Assembly: GCF_000745975.1 (NCBI RefSeq)
Contig: NZ_JQKJ01000020.1
Span: 29,386 to 93,385, forward strand
Direction: 5' to 3'
DNA length: 64,000 bases
Source of the DNA: Desulfobacter vibrioformis DSM 8776
GTDB taxonomy: Bacteria > Desulfobacterota > Desulfobacteria > Desulfobacterales > Desulfobacteraceae
Shown: positions 50,159 through 60,076 of the stretch, piece after piece
Layout: each line of letters begins with the position of its first letter
How positions within the stretch are numbered: the first letter of the stretch is position 1
Made by a program: the position numbers and the translations under genes
Notes under the pieces: generated by a model
What the model saw: only the letters and a program-made list of their open reading frames with translations
What the model was told of the DNA's origin: nothing
Databases searched by the model: none

Positions 50159-51868
50159 ATGTTTCGAAAAACGAGTTTGTTAAAAAAATTGATGGGGGGA
50201 TTTTTCATTTCAAGCCTTATTACACTCATCGTTGCCAGTGCCGGAATCTACGGCTTGAACAATGTAAAAAACAATTTCCAAACAGTGATTGAGTCATCCC
50301 CGCTGATCGATGCAGCCATGGCGATGAAACTTTCCGTTGCAAGGGACATGCAGATGATCATGGAGCTTTTGGCTGCGGAATCAACCACCGATCTGGACAA
50401 GGCCTGGAAAAAACATGAAACCTTTTCCGCAACCTTTGATCTCTTTGCCAGTGCCGTTCTGAATGGCGCCAAGACAGAGGAGAGCATGATTTATGCGGCC
50501 AAAGATGAAAGGCTCAGGGAGGTTGTAAAAGAGGCCGACCGCTTCCACAATGAAAAATTTACCCCCAGGATGAAACAGATTTACACGCTGATGGGACAAA
50601 AGCTTTCAGGGCAGCCCATTTCCCAGGATATGCTTAAAAATTACGATCATGAGGCTGATGACCGGGGTGAAAAAATGCTGGGGATCATCGGAGAAATTGA
50701 AGAGATCACCAGAAAAACCATTGCATCTGCCCAGACCCGCACCTCACTGATAACCGATTTTGAAACCAAGATCCTCATTGCCATCGGCATTGCAGGACTG
50801 GTCATTTCTCTGGGACTAGGGATCGGGACCACACGAATGATCACCCAACCCGTGTACCTGGCAAATGGGTTTGCACAAAAAATTGCCCAGGGAGACCTTA
50901 CCCAGGAGATAGACACAGCGCTGGAAGATGAAATCGGCACCCTGATCAATTCATTGAACCGGATGTGCAAAAATTTAAGGCAGATGTTTACAGATATTGC
51001 ATCCGGAGTCCAGACACTGACCGCCTCCTCTGTTCAGCTGTCAAGTGTTTCGGAACAAATTTCAACCCGTGCCGGTGAAACCGCGGCAACCTCAAATACC
51101 GTGGCAGCCGCAGCAGAAGAGATGGGCACAAATATGAACTCTGTGGCAGCCGCAACAGAGCAGACCACGGCAAATATCCAGATGATCGTGGCCGCAGCAG
51201 AAGAGATGAGCGCAACCATTAATGAAATTGCGAGCAATTCTGCCAGGGGTAGCGAAACCACAGAACAGGCTGTCAAAAACGCCCAGGACGTATCAAAGAA
51301 ATTCAACGCTCTGGGCCTTGCATCTGATCAGATCAGCAAGGTCACCGAAACCATTGCCGACATTTCCGAACAAACCAACCTCCTGGCTCTGAATGCAACC
51401 ATTGAAGCTGCCAGGGCAGGAGAAGCAGGAAAAGGATTTGCCGTGGTTGCAGGGGAAATCAAAGCCCTGGCCCAGCAGACATCCGCTGCAACCCATGAGA
51501 TCAACGAGAGAATCACCAGCGTCCAATCCACCACAACCGAATCTGTCGCGGCGATTGAATCCATTGTCACAGTGATCAATGAGATCAATGAAATTGTGGC
51601 ATCCGTTGCAGCGGCTGTTGAGGAACAAGCCGTCACCACCCGGGAAATTTCAGAGAATGTCAACCAGGCCGCTGTCGGGGTTCAGGAGGTCAATGAAAAG
51701 GTGAACCAGACCTCTTCGGTGGCAACAGAGGTCGGCCAGGATATTGCCAGAGTCAGTCAGGCAACTGCGGAAATGAGTACCGGCAGCACCCAGGTAAACG
51801 ACCGTGCAAAAGATCTTTCCCGACTGGCAGAAGACCTCAATGAGATGATCCGCCAATTTAAGATATGA
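50159..51868 (+). CDS. Methyl-accepting chemotaxis protein (4HB-HAMP type)
   Basis: A 569-residue chemoreceptor. TM1 (about residues 10-32) and TM2 (about 200-220) flank a ~170-residue helical periplasmic domain, which fits the four-helix-bundle class. A HAMP domain ([20 protein letters not shown]) and the signalling hairpin around [33 protein letters not shown] follow. No CheR-docking pentapeptide is seen at the C-terminus. ATG 50159 is chosen; an ATG six codons earlier is possible. Its location after liv and gab genes hints at sensing related nutrients, but nothing in the ligand domain proves that. Confidence 0.9.
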   Translation: MFRKTSLLKKLMGGFFISSLITLIVASAGIYGLNNVKNNFQTVIESSPLIDAAMAMKLSVARDMQMIMELLAAESTTDLDKAWKKHETFSATFDLFASAVLNGAKTEESMIYAAKDERLREVVKEADRFHNEKFTPRMKQIYTLMGQKLSGQPISQDMLKNYDHEADDRGEKMLGIIGEIEEITRKTIASAQTRTSLITDFETKILIAIGIAGLVISLGLGIGTTRMITQPVYLANGFAQKIAQGDLTQEIDTALEDEIGTLINSLNRMCKNLRQMFTDIASGVQTLTASSVQLSSVSEQISTRAGETAATSNTVAAAAEEMGTNMNSVAAATEQTTANIQMIVAAAEEMSATINEIASNSARGSETTEQAVKNAQDVSKKFNALGLASDQISKVTETIADISEQTNLLALNATIEAARAGEAGKGFAVVAGEIKALAQQTSAATHEINERITSVQSTTTESVAAIESIVTVINEINEIVASVAAAVEEQAVTTREISENVNQAAVGVQEVNEKVNQTSSVATEVGQDIARVSQATAEMSTGSTQVNDRAKDLSRLAEDLNEMIRQFKI

Positions 51869-52018
51869 GATTGGCGACCCATTTCAATTTACCAACAGTT
51901 GAAACGATGTCCCAGGTAATTTCGTGCTATACAGGTCGCATGTTTGCCCTTGATAAATCCAACAATTTGGGTTAGCGAATATTTCGGGGGTATCAAAATC
52001 AAATAAAAGGAGGTGTTC

Positions 52019-52558
52019 ATGTTTACCCGGGACAATGCAGTCATGGTGCTGGTGGATGTTCAAGGTCAGTTGGCACAGCTTATGTATCGTAAAGAGGCGT
52101 TGCTGGCCAGTCTTGAAATTATGATCAAAGGGATGAAAGCGTTGGGTGTGCCCATTATATGGCTGGAGCAGATTCCCGCCAAACTGGGTGCCACCACCGA
52201 GTGCCTGGCCATGTTGATGAAGGATCAAACGCCCATAGAAAAACACAGTTTTTCCTGTTGTGCCGAACCTGCCTTTATGCAGGCGTTTGATGCATGCGGC
52301 AGACGTGAAGTCCTGCTCACAGGTATCGAGACCCATATCTGCGTATGCCAGGCAGGGATTGATTTAATGGACCAGGGGTGCCAGGTCCAGGTGGTGGCCG
52401 ACTGTGTCTCCTCCAGAACGCCTGAAAACAGGCAGATCGGCCTTGATCGCCTGGCCGGGGCCGGGGCTGAAATTACCAGCGTGGAGATGGCTTTTTTTGA
52501 GTTAATGAAAACAGCCCGGTGCGATGCGTTCAAACAGGTTGTTTCGCTGATCAAATAA
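52019..52558 (+). CDS. Isochorismatase-like cysteine hydrolase
   Basis: A 179-residue cytoplasmic hydrolase with the Asp-Lys-Cys triad of the family: Asp in MVLVDVQGQL, Lys in PIEKHSFSCC and Cys in ETHICVCQAGIDLM. Members hydrolyse amides or ethers such as nicotinamide, N-carbamoyl compounds and isochorismate; the substrate is unknown here. The strong AAAGGAGG fixes ATG 52019. It ends 12 bp before the first gene of the glycan cluster, so read-through into that cluster is possible. Confidence 0.88.
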   Translation: MFTRDNAVMVLVDVQGQLAQLMYRKEALLASLEIMIKGMKALGVPIIWLEQIPAKLGATTECLAMLMKDQTPIEKHSFSCCAEPAFMQAFDACGRREVLLTGIETHICVCQAGIDLMDQGCQVQVVADCVSSRTPENRQIGLDRLAGAGAEITSVEMAFFELMKTARCDAFKQVVSLIK

Positions 52559-52570
52559 GGATAAAAGGAT

Positions 52571-53251
52571 GTGATCCATTGTTCCCCTCTGTCAATGCTC
52601 ATCCACCGAAACAAAAGAATCCTTGGGCTCATGCCCGGTCCCTGGGTGGACGGTGGGTGTTACAAAGGGGAATTTATCCGCATCTGCAAGGATCTTTTTC
52701 CGGACCGGAAAATATACGGGTTTGAGCCCATTCCCAAACGGGCGCAACAGCTTGGAAAAGCCTTCAAAAACATGGGGGTACAAATTCATGAAAAGGCGCT
52801 GGGGGCACGTGACACGACCCGGGCATTGCACATTCTAAAAGCAAATCCCTATTCTTCCTTGTTGCCGCCTTTGCCGGAGCTGACCTGCGCCCTTGGGGAA
52901 CGGGGGACTGAAGCGGAGCAGATTGAGGTGCAGCAGGTGCGCCTGGACCGGGTGCTGGATGGCCCTCCCGGTCTCTTAAAGCTGGATGTCCAGGGCAGTG
53001 AGGCGGCGGCACTCAGTGGAAGCGCAGGGTTCATAATGCAAATCCACGGCATCATCCTTGAATTATCCCATACCCTGCGATATAAAGGCCAGGCACCGGC
53101 AGACCGCCTTGAATCCAGGCTCAGGAAACTTGGCTTCTTCTGCGTGGACAGGGTATCCCACAAAAAGATGCCGGCCCGGGGTGATGTGTGGGACGCGCTT
53201 TTTGTCAGCAAACGAATTACAGGAAATACGCGCAGTGAAATCGCCTTGTGA
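52571..53251 (+). CDS. FkbM-family SAM-dependent methyltransferase
   Basis: A 226-residue protein of the FkbM class. The SAM site is VDGGCYKGEF (family form D-x-G-x-N/Y-x-G), followed by IYGFEPIP, and the later LLKLDVQGSEAAAL and HGIILELS are characteristic. FkbM-type enzymes usually O-methylate sugars or polyketides, which fits its place at the head of a glycan operon. It is taken to start at GTG 52571; an in-frame ATG at 52595 is an alternative. Its end overlaps the ABC exporter gene by 17 bases. Confidence 0.82.
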   Translation: MIHCSPLSMLIHRNKRILGLMPGPWVDGGCYKGEFIRICKDLFPDRKIYGFEPIPKRAQQLGKAFKNMGVQIHEKALGARDTTRALHILKANPYSSLLPPLPELTCALGERGTEAEQIEVQQVRLDRVLDGPPGLLKLDVQGSEAAALSGSAGFIMQIHGIILELSHTLRYKGQAPADRLESRLRKLGFFCVDRVSHKKMPARGDVWDALFVSKRITGNTRSEIAL

Positions 53252-55283
53252 AAAAACGCCTGTACAGCGAACGCTTTTGTCTTGGTCCCTGGAGGGGGGA
53301 CTCTGGCTCCAGGCAGGGCTTTTCCTGGCCTCCATCCTGTCTGCGTGCATCCGGATTTTTCCCATTGAATTCCAAAAACGCATCGTGAATGAGGCCATCC
53401 GGAACAAAGATCTGGACCTGCTCTATATTTACTGTGCAGGATTTCTTGGGTCCGTGCTCATGGGGCTGGGGTTGAAATACGGCGTGCTCTTTCTCCAGAG
53501 CCTTGTGGGGGAAAGTATCCTGAGCCGGATGCGAAACGCGTTTTTCCGGCATGCCCTGACCTTGCCCTGGTCCTTTTATATCAAGCATAGCCCCGGTGCT
53601 ATCCCCTCGCCCCTGATCAATCAGTTGGGCCCGGTGGGAGATTACCTGGGCAACGCCTGGGCCGTTCCCCTGACCAATATACTCACCCTGGTGTTACTAG
53701 GGGGGTACCTGGCATTTATCAGCCCGGTGCTGGCCCTGTTCTCCCTTTGTGTATACCCCTTGGCACTGGTACTGCTGCCCCGGATCCAGTCTCTGACCAA
53801 CCAGGCCAACCGGGAACGGCTGACCCTGGGCCAGGAGCTGAACGGTAAAATCACGGAGACATTTTCCGGGATCGACGACATCCAGGCCCACAGCGGATAC
53901 AACATTGAACAGGATGCATTTTCCAGCAGGACATACCGGTTAAGGCGGATTCGGATCAAGTGGCGGCTGTCAAAACTGGGGTATAAGGCCGTGAGCAATT
54001 TTTTCATCAACCTGAGTCCCTTTTTCATCTTCCTGGCCGGAGGATCTTTGGCGGTGAAAGGCAGTCTGGATATGGGGGAATTGGTGGCCTTCCTGTCTGC
54101 CCAGGCCCTGATGTTCACCCCATGGACCGAACTGATGGGCTATATCCAGATCCAGCAGGATGCGAAGGTCCAGTACCGCAAGGTTCAATCATTTTTTGAC
54201 AAGCCCCCGGCCCAGAGAGATATTCCATCCCGAAAGCCGTTTGAGCCAGTAAAAGGCAACATTGAAATCAAAAACCTGGGCCTGGCATATTCGGACAACA
54301 TCCGGGTCCTGGAAAATATCAGTCTGAGTATCAATGCCGGTGAGATGGTGGCCCTTGTGGGACGGTCGGGCAGCGGGAAATCCAGCCTCATGAATTGTCT
54401 GGCAGGCAAAATCCGCCAGTACGAGGGAACAATCCTGGTGGGTGGCAATGACATCAAAAACTTGAACAGCCCGGACCTGGCCCCTTTTTGGGGGGTGGTT
54501 TCCCAATTTCCCTACATATTTGACGGCAGCCTGAAACAGAACCTGCTGTATCCTGTAAAGGCATCAGGCGCGGGCCAGGAGCCGAATCAGGATGATATGA
54601 TACTGGCCATCCAGCAGGCCGGACTTTTTCCTGATTTGCTGCTGTTCGGATTGAACCGGGTGCCCCAACCGGAATTTTATGACAAGGCCGGACAGGAGCT
54701 GGATCAAATGCGGGATATGGTTCGCGAAGGTCTGCCCCGGGATATTCGGGATCAAATCCGGTTTTTCCCCAAAAATACGAACCCGAAGGAATTCACCCTG
54801 CTGGAACAAATCCTGGGAGGCAAGCCCGAGGCCATGGATGCAACCGCTGTAATGAACTGGCTGCCCAAATTGGTGCCCCTGCTCATCACCTATGATCTGC
54901 TGGAAATTATTATTCAGGCAGGTCTGGATTTCCAGGTGGGCTTTCGCGGGGAGAGACTTTCCGGCGGGCAGCGCCAGCGCCTGGCCCTGGCAGCGGCGCT
55001 ATTAAAACAACCCGGGATCCTGCTTTTAGACGAAATGGGCTCCGGTCTGGACCCAGGACTGCGGCAGCGAATTTTTTTCCAGCTTACCCGCCTGAGGGGC
55101 AGTTGCACGGTGGTGGCAGTGGAGCACAACCTTTCCCATATCCGCCAATACGATTACATCGGTGTCCTGCACCAGGGCAGGCTGGTGGAGTGGGGCGACT
55201 ATGACGGACTTATGGCCAAAAAGGAACGGTTTTACACCATGATGTCGGATTTCCAGAATGCCGAACCCGGGAGCACCCCATGA
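53235..55283 (+). CDS. ABC exporter (fused TM-ATPase) with enlarged nucleotide-binding domain
   Basis: A 682-residue half-transporter. An N-terminal six-helix ABC membrane domain (about residues 20-310) precedes an ATPase with Walker A GRSGSGKSS (about 376), Q-loop VVSQFPYIFDGSL, signature LSGGQRQR (about 574), Walker B ILLLDEMGSGLDPG and switch His in VAVEHNLSH. The gap from Walker A to signature is about 200 residues instead of roughly 105, because of a ~90-residue insertion after the Q-loop rich in Asp/Gln/Pro. GTG 53235 is preceded by AGGAAA. Inside a glycan operon it probably flips or exports a lipid-linked or free glycan. Confidence 0.85.
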   Translation: MKSPCEKTPVQRTLLSWSLEGGLWLQAGLFLASILSACIRIFPIEFQKRIVNEAIRNKDLDLLYIYCAGFLGSVLMGLGLKYGVLFLQSLVGESILSRMRNAFFRHALTLPWSFYIKHSPGAIPSPLINQLGPVGDYLGNAWAVPLTNILTLVLLGGYLAFISPVLALFSLCVYPLALVLLPRIQSLTNQANRERLTLGQELNGKITETFSGIDDIQAHSGYNIEQDAFSSRTYRLRRIRIKWRLSKLGYKAVSNFFINLSPFFIFLAGGSLAVKGSLDMGELVAFLSAQALMFTPWTELMGYIQIQQDAKVQYRKVQSFFDKPPAQRDIPSRKPFEPVKGNIEIKNLGLAYSDNIRVLENISLSINAGEMVALVGRSGSGKSSLMNCLAGKIRQYEGTILVGGNDIKNLNSPDLAPFWGVVSQFPYIFDGSLKQNLLYPVKASGAGQEPNQDDMILAIQQAGLFPDLLLFGLNRVPQPEFYDKAGQELDQMRDMVREGLPRDIRDQIRFFPKNTNPKEFTLLEQILGGKPEAMDATAVMNWLPKLVPLLITYDLLEIIIQAGLDFQVGFRGERLSGGQRQRLALAAALLKQPGILLLDEMGSGLDPGLRQRIFFQLTRLRGSCTVVAVEHNLSHIRQYDYIGVLHQGRLVEWGDYDGLMAKKERFYTMMSDFQNAEPGSTP

Positions 55284-55975
55284 TTCCCGTAAATCTTACC
55301 CCGGACCAGGTGTGGCGTCCGGTAACCGGTGAATCCGGGCAGGTGGCGCTGGCCGGGATGGGGTATGAAGAAGATGGACTGGCCTGCCCCTCCGCAATTG
55401 ATTTTACAGGAAAGCGGGTTGCCGACCTGGGATGCAATCTTGGGTATTTTTCTTTCCAGGCCCTGGATGAAGGCGCGGCCCTGGTTCACGGGTTTGATAT
55501 AGACCCGGCCGTAATCCGGGCAGCCAATGCCATCAGCCAAATTCGAAATACCAAGGCCAAGTTCTTCTGCCGGAATATCCTGGACCGGCCGGACCAAACC
55601 TACGACATTGCCATGCTCATCGACACCATTGGCAAAAAAACCGTGGGAACCGGAAAGCTCACCTCCCTGTTGGACGCAGTGGCTGCCTGGTCCCACGCCA
55701 TGCTGGTGTTTACTGTCCGGCGGTCCTACTATGTGAACAAAGATCTCAAAACCACGGCTGCCGGGCTGGCCAAAATATATAATTGTCCTGAACCCTGCGA
55801 TGGCCGTTTCCAGGTCATGGACTACATCATCCAATATCTTTCAAGTGACTGGCAGGCACATGCCCTGCCCCCGGAAGAGGTGCAAAAACCCTTGCATGCC
55901 AAAGTCACCCTGGTGTTTACGGCCCTGGCTGAACCCGGTTCCAAGGGATGCACCCCGACGAAAACACCCCAATAG
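55280..55975 (+). CDS. Class I SAM-dependent methyltransferase
   Basis: A 231-residue Rossmann methyltransferase with the SAM motif VADLGCNLGYFSFQAL, followed by VHGFDIDPAVIRAAN for ribose binding. It resembles CmoB-type and small-molecule methyltransferases in this motif. The start overlaps the exporter stop (ATGA). With the FkbM protein it gives the cluster two methyl-transfer steps, likely on a sugar or lipid head group. Confidence 0.82.
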   Translation: MIPVNLTPDQVWRPVTGESGQVALAGMGYEEDGLACPSAIDFTGKRVADLGCNLGYFSFQALDEGAALVHGFDIDPAVIRAANAISQIRNTKAKFFCRNILDRPDQTYDIAMLIDTIGKKTVGTGKLTSLLDAVAAWSHAMLVFTVRRSYYVNKDLKTTAAGLAKIYNCPEPCDGRFQVMDYIIQYLSSDWQAHALPPEEVQKPLHAKVTLVFTALAEPGSKGCTPTKTPQ

Positions 55976-55981
55976 GACGGC

Positions 55982-57151
55982 ATGATGGCCCCTGACTACA
56001 AGATCCTGATGTACTCCCACGACACCTACGGTCTTGGACATATCCGCAGAACCCTCACCATAGCCCGGGCACTGACGCGACAGGGCACTGATATTCTCAT
56101 CATTACAGGCTGCCCCCTGGCCGGGCAGTTTTGTTTCCCCCGGGGCATTGATTATGTCCGTATTCCCGGTATGATCAAGACTGACAGGGACCAATACGAG
56201 CCCTTGGCCGTCCGCCTGGCACCGGACCAGGTTCTGGCCATACGCAAAGAGATTGTCCTGTCCGTGGTTAAAACCTTCAAACCGGATCTTTTCATTGTGG
56301 ACAAGGCCCCTTTGGGCCTTAAAAAAGAGATTGTCCCGGCCCTGGGCTGGATCAGAGAACACCTGCCTCGGACACGCACCGTGCTGGGCCTGCGGGATGT
56401 GATGGATGATGCCCAAAGCGTCCGGGCCAGCTGGAAACGGAAAAACCTGTTTTCAGCCATAGACGCGTACTACGATCACATCTGGGTATACGGGAACCAG
56501 GAGATTTACGATCCCGTGGCTGAGTACAACATTCCCCCGGACCTGACCCCCAAATTATGTTTTACCGGCTACCTCAAACGCCAGGTAAATCAAGGCCCCT
56601 GCATCCCAAAGGGCAAGAAAAAAGTTCTGGTCACAGCCGGCGGCGGAAAAGACGGATTTACCCTGTTTGACGCGTTTCTGAGTTGGTATGAGGCCTGCAG
56701 GCCGGACAGGGTCTGCGCCAGCATGATACTGGGTCCTTTTCTCGGAAAAAAAGAGCAGAACCTCCTGGAGAAGCGGGCCCAGGCCCGGAACATTTCCGCA
56801 CGCGGGTTTTGCACGGACATGGAAGCCCAGATCCGGTCTGCGGATCTTTTGGTCTGCATGGGCGGTTATAATACCCTGTGCGAGGCATTGTCCTGCACCA
56901 CCCCAACACTGGTGGTCCCCCGGGACCACCCCCGCAAAGAGCAGCTGATCCGGGCACAATGCCTGTCAGCCCGGGGCCTGGTTGACTATATCCCCCCCCG
57001 GGATCTTACGCCTGAACATTTAGGGAATAAAATAACGGACCTGCTGGGCCGATCCCTGGAAAAACAACAGGCCATGGCCGGGTTTGACATGACCGGGATC
57101 GGTGTGATCCGGGAACAGGTGGAACAATTCAGAAAGGCAGGACACCCATGA
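55982..57151 (+). CDS. MurG-like (GT-B, COG4671-type) glycosyltransferase
   Basis: A 389-residue GT-B glycosyltransferase. The N-terminal MYSHDTYGLGHIRRTLTIARAL loop and the C-terminal ADLLVCMGGYNTLCEALSC donor site are typical of MurG-related predicted transferases. No membrane segment is seen. It begins six bases after the preceding gene; ATG 55985 is also possible. It shares its fold and motifs with the protein at 60073-61215 from the same operon, so the pathway probably uses two related transfer steps. Confidence 0.85.
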   Translation: MMAPDYKILMYSHDTYGLGHIRRTLTIARALTRQGTDILIITGCPLAGQFCFPRGIDYVRIPGMIKTDRDQYEPLAVRLAPDQVLAIRKEIVLSVVKTFKPDLFIVDKAPLGLKKEIVPALGWIREHLPRTRTVLGLRDVMDDAQSVRASWKRKNLFSAIDAYYDHIWVYGNQEIYDPVAEYNIPPDLTPKLCFTGYLKRQVNQGPCIPKGKKKVLVTAGGGKDGFTLFDAFLSWYEACRPDRVCASMILGPFLGKKEQNLLEKRAQARNISARGFCTDMEAQIRSADLLVCMGGYNTLCEALSCTTPTLVVPRDHPRKEQLIRAQCLSARGLVDYIPPRDLTPEHLGNKITDLLGRSLEKQQAMAGFDMTGIGVIREQVEQFRKAGHP

Positions 57152-58383
57152 ACCAGGGGCCTGAGATCATTTTTATCCTCAAGGGGTATCCCCGGATATC
57201 AGAGACCTTTATATCCACTGAAATCCTGGGACTGGAACAGATGGGGTTTAAAATCCGCATTATCTCCATGCGTCATCCCAGAGAACCGTTTGTCCATGAC
57301 CACATAAAACAGATCCGGGCCCGGGTGGATTATCTGCCCGCCACCCTGTCCGGCCACATGGCCGGGCTTGTGCGCCACAACTTACAACTGGCAATGAAGC
57401 GGCCCCGATTTTATGCCAAAGCCCTGGGTCTCGCCCTGAAGCGATGGACCCGTTCCGGGAAAATGGCCACATTCAAGCATTTGCTCCAGGCAGGTTTTAT
57501 GGTCAACAGCCTTGTCCCCGGGGACAGGCCCCTGCACTTTCATGCCCATTTTGCCCATTCTCCCACATCCGTGGCCCTGTTTGCCGGCATTCTTTCAGGC
57601 ATGCCTTTTTCATTTTTTGCCCATGCCAAGGACATTTATACCCAGAATCCGGCCCAGCTCAAAGAAAAACTGGCCCTGGCCGCATTTACGGTGACCTGCA
57701 CCCGATACAACCTGGCCCGGCTCAAATCCCTTTGTCCCGGCGCCCGGCTCCATTGTGTGTACCACGGCATTAACCAGGACTTTTTTAAACCCTGTAAAAA
57801 AACACTCCCGGACCCGTGCTTTAAAATACTTACCGTGGCAAGGCATGTACCCAAAAAAGGACTGGACCTGGTGATCCGGGCAATGGCCCAGCTCAAAGAC
57901 AAGGGGCTGTCTTTTCACCTGAACATGATCGGACAAGGAGACCTGACCGGTGAACTGACAAGGCTCATACAATCCCTGGGACTTACGGATCATGTCCGGC
58001 TTTTGGGCACCCTGGCCCATGAACAGGTGATTTCCCATTATGCCCGGGCAGATCTTTTCATGCTGGGGTGCAGGATTGCACCCGATATGGACAGAGACGG
58101 AATTCCCAATGTCCTGGCCGAGGCCATGGCCATGGGCGTCCCCGTGGTGCTGCCCGGCGTATCAGGGATTCCCGAGCTGGTGGTCCATGAAAAAAGCGGC
58201 ATCCTGGTGCCGCCGGAAGATCCCCGGGCCCTGGCACTGGCCGCGGAAAGAGTGATGAACGATCCAACCCTCAGGGAACGGCTCATCCAGGGGGGGCGAA
58301 AAAAAGTCAGGGCATGTTTTGATCGAAAAAAACTGATCAAGGATTTGGCAGCCGTTTATAAAACCGGGATGGGGCTGGAATGA
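57148..58383 (+). CDS. Glycosyltransferase family 4 protein
   Basis: A 411-residue GT-B enzyme of family GT4. The acceptor half begins FILKGYPRISETFISTEI, and the donor half has LTVARHVPKKGLDLVIRAM, the LLGTLAHEQVISHYARADLFML stretch and the E-x7-E motif GIPNVLAEAMAMGVPVV. It should be a retaining transferase using a nucleotide sugar on the cytoplasmic membrane face. Start and stop overlap its neighbours by four bases. Confidence 0.92.
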   Translation: MNQGPEIIFILKGYPRISETFISTEILGLEQMGFKIRIISMRHPREPFVHDHIKQIRARVDYLPATLSGHMAGLVRHNLQLAMKRPRFYAKALGLALKRWTRSGKMATFKHLLQAGFMVNSLVPGDRPLHFHAHFAHSPTSVALFAGILSGMPFSFFAHAKDIYTQNPAQLKEKLALAAFTVTCTRYNLARLKSLCPGARLHCVYHGINQDFFKPCKKTLPDPCFKILTVARHVPKKGLDLVIRAMAQLKDKGLSFHLNMIGQGDLTGELTRLIQSLGLTDHVRLLGTLAHEQVISHYARADLFMLGCRIAPDMDRDGIPNVLAEAMAMGVPVVLPGVSGIPELVVHEKSGILVPPEDPRALALAAERVMNDPTLRERLIQGGRKKVRACFDRKKLIKDLAAVYKTGMGLE

Positions 58384-59474
58384 AGCTTGTCTTTTACGCC
58401 CCGTTTAAACCCCATGACCATCCCAATGCCTCAGGAGACCGTGCCATTGCCCGGGGTATCATTGTCTGCCTTGAAGATTTAAACCATGACATAGAAATTC
58501 CCAGCCGCGTCCGGATGCGCTGGATCTTTTGGTCCCCCCGGAAATGGCCGGCCCTTGTCCTGGATTTTATTCGATGTCTGTCCCGGTATTATAGAAACCG
58601 GCCGGATGTCTGGATCACCTACCATTGTTATTACAAGGCCCCTGACATCCTAGGCCCCCTGGTGTGCGGTCTTTTCAACATCCCTTACCTGATCTTTTCC
58701 GCCAGCTATGCATCCAAACGGAAAAGACGGTTTAAAACCATCCCGGGGTATGCGTTAAACCGGTTTGCCCTGTCCCGGGCCAATGGGGTGCTTGCCAATA
58801 GCTGCCGGGATTATAAAAATCTGAAGCGGATCATAAAGGCCCCCCGGCTGGGCTATGTGCCCCCTGGCATAGACCTTGCCCGGTTTTCCCCTGGCCCCCG
58901 GAAAAAAGACCGAAAAAACGAGGGGAAAGCTGTGATTCTTACTGCAGCCATGTTCAGGCCGGGTGTGAAAACCCAGGGCCTGATCTGGCTGATTCAATGC
59001 TGCGCTGACCTGGCCGCCCAAGGCGGGCAATTTATGTTGAAAATTGCAGGTCACGGCCCCATGGCACCTCAAATCCGGGCTTGCGCCCAAAAATACTTAC
59101 CCGGTCGCCATCAGTTCTCCGGCAGGATTCCCAGCCAGGCCATGCCGGAATTTTACAGATCCGGCCATATTTTTGCTTTTCCCGGCATCCGGGAATCCCT
59201 TGGCATGGTATTTTTGGAGGCCCAGGCCTGCGGACTGCCGGTGGTGGCCTTTGACACCGGTGGCATCCCGGATATTGTGATTTCCGGCAAAACCGGGTTC
59301 CTGGTGCCCTGCTTTAACAGCAAAGCCTTTTCAGGCGCCCTGGATACACTGATAAAGGACCGGGCACTTTCAGAATTGATGGGCCGCAGGGCCCGGGAAA
59401 ATACCCGGATGCACCATGATATCAACTCAACCCGCAGGGTCCTGGCCAAGACCTTATCCCAAATGATTCCATGA
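58380..59474 (+). CDS. Glycosyltransferase family 4 protein
   Basis: A 364-residue GT4 enzyme. The donor domain contains MFRPGVKTQGLIWLIQ, IPSQAMPEFYRSGHIFAFPG and the motif ESLGMVFLEAQACGLPVVAFDTGG. The N-terminal half is basic and has short hydrophobic patches that could touch the membrane. It is translationally coupled (ATGA) to the preceding GT4 gene and the following phosphatase gene. Donor and acceptor cannot be read from the sequence. Confidence 0.92.
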   Translation: MKLVFYAPFKPHDHPNASGDRAIARGIIVCLEDLNHDIEIPSRVRMRWIFWSPRKWPALVLDFIRCLSRYYRNRPDVWITYHCYYKAPDILGPLVCGLFNIPYLIFSASYASKRKRRFKTIPGYALNRFALSRANGVLANSCRDYKNLKRIIKAPRLGYVPPGIDLARFSPGPRKKDRKNEGKAVILTAAMFRPGVKTQGLIWLIQCCADLAAQGGQFMLKIAGHGPMAPQIRACAQKYLPGRHQFSGRIPSQAMPEFYRSGHIFAFPGIRESLGMVFLEAQACGLPVVAFDTGGIPDIVISGKTGFLVPCFNSKAFSGALDTLIKDRALSELMGRRARENTRMHHDINSTRRVLAKTLSQMIP

Positions 59475-60076
59475 CACCCAGGATCGGGCTTATACGCCAC
59501 GCGCCCACCCAGTGGAACCTGGATAAACGCATCCAGGGCCGCCAGGATATCCCCTTATGCCCCTGGGGCAGGGAGCTGGCCCTGGCATGGGCCGGTCAAT
59601 TGTCCGGCCTGGGGATTGAAGGAATTGTGGCAAGTCCCATGAAACGGGCCCGGGAAACAGGCCGGATACTTGGCAGGGCCTTAAACCTTGACATGGTTTC
59701 CCTTCCCGGCCTGGCGGAACAACATTTTGGAACATGGGAAGGGAAAACCCTGGCAGAAATTCGCACAGCCGATCCCGGCGAACTCCATGGCCAGGAACAA
59801 AAGGGGTGGAATTTTACACCGCATGGCGGAGAATCCAGGTTACAGGTGCTGGCAAGGGCCCTGGCAGCCATCAATGCACTGCCGGTCCAAAAACTTTTGG
59901 TCATCACCCATTATTCCGTTATCAAAGCCCTTATATACCATGGACTGGGACTGGACTATATGCCGGGCAAGGGGGTTGAAATTCAGCCCTTCCACCTTCA
60001 CTGGTTTACCCCGGAACGGGTTGTACCCAATGCCCTGGCCCTGGATTCCGGTACCTGCAAAGCAGGAACAAAATGA
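59471..60076 (+). CDS. Histidine phosphatase (phosphoglycerate mutase-like)
   Basis: A 201-residue protein of the histidine phosphatase superfamily. The N-terminal motif is LIRHAPTQWN (RHA in place of the usual RHG), followed by RIQGRQDIPLCPWG, the SPMKRARETG second-Arg segment, WEGKTLAEI and the distal His in LLVITHYSVIKALIYH. The catalytic His and Arg residues are kept. Within a glycan cluster it probably removes phosphate from a sugar or lipid intermediate. Genes on both sides overlap it. Confidence 0.88.
   Translation: MTPRIGLIRHAPTQWNLDKRIQGRQDIPLCPWGRELALAWAGQLSGLGIEGIVASPMKRARETGRILGRALNLDMVSLPGLAEQHFGTWEGKTLAEIRTADPGELHGQEQKGWNFTPHGGESRLQVLARALAAINALPVQKLLVITHYSVIKALIYHGLGLDYMPGKGVEIQPFHLHWFTPERVVPNALALDSGTCKAGTK

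Noticed and set aside
53058..53234. 59-residue N-terminal extension of the ABC exporter
   Set aside because: It lies fully inside the FkbM gene in another frame; GTG 53235 has a ribosome site and fits the usual exporter start.
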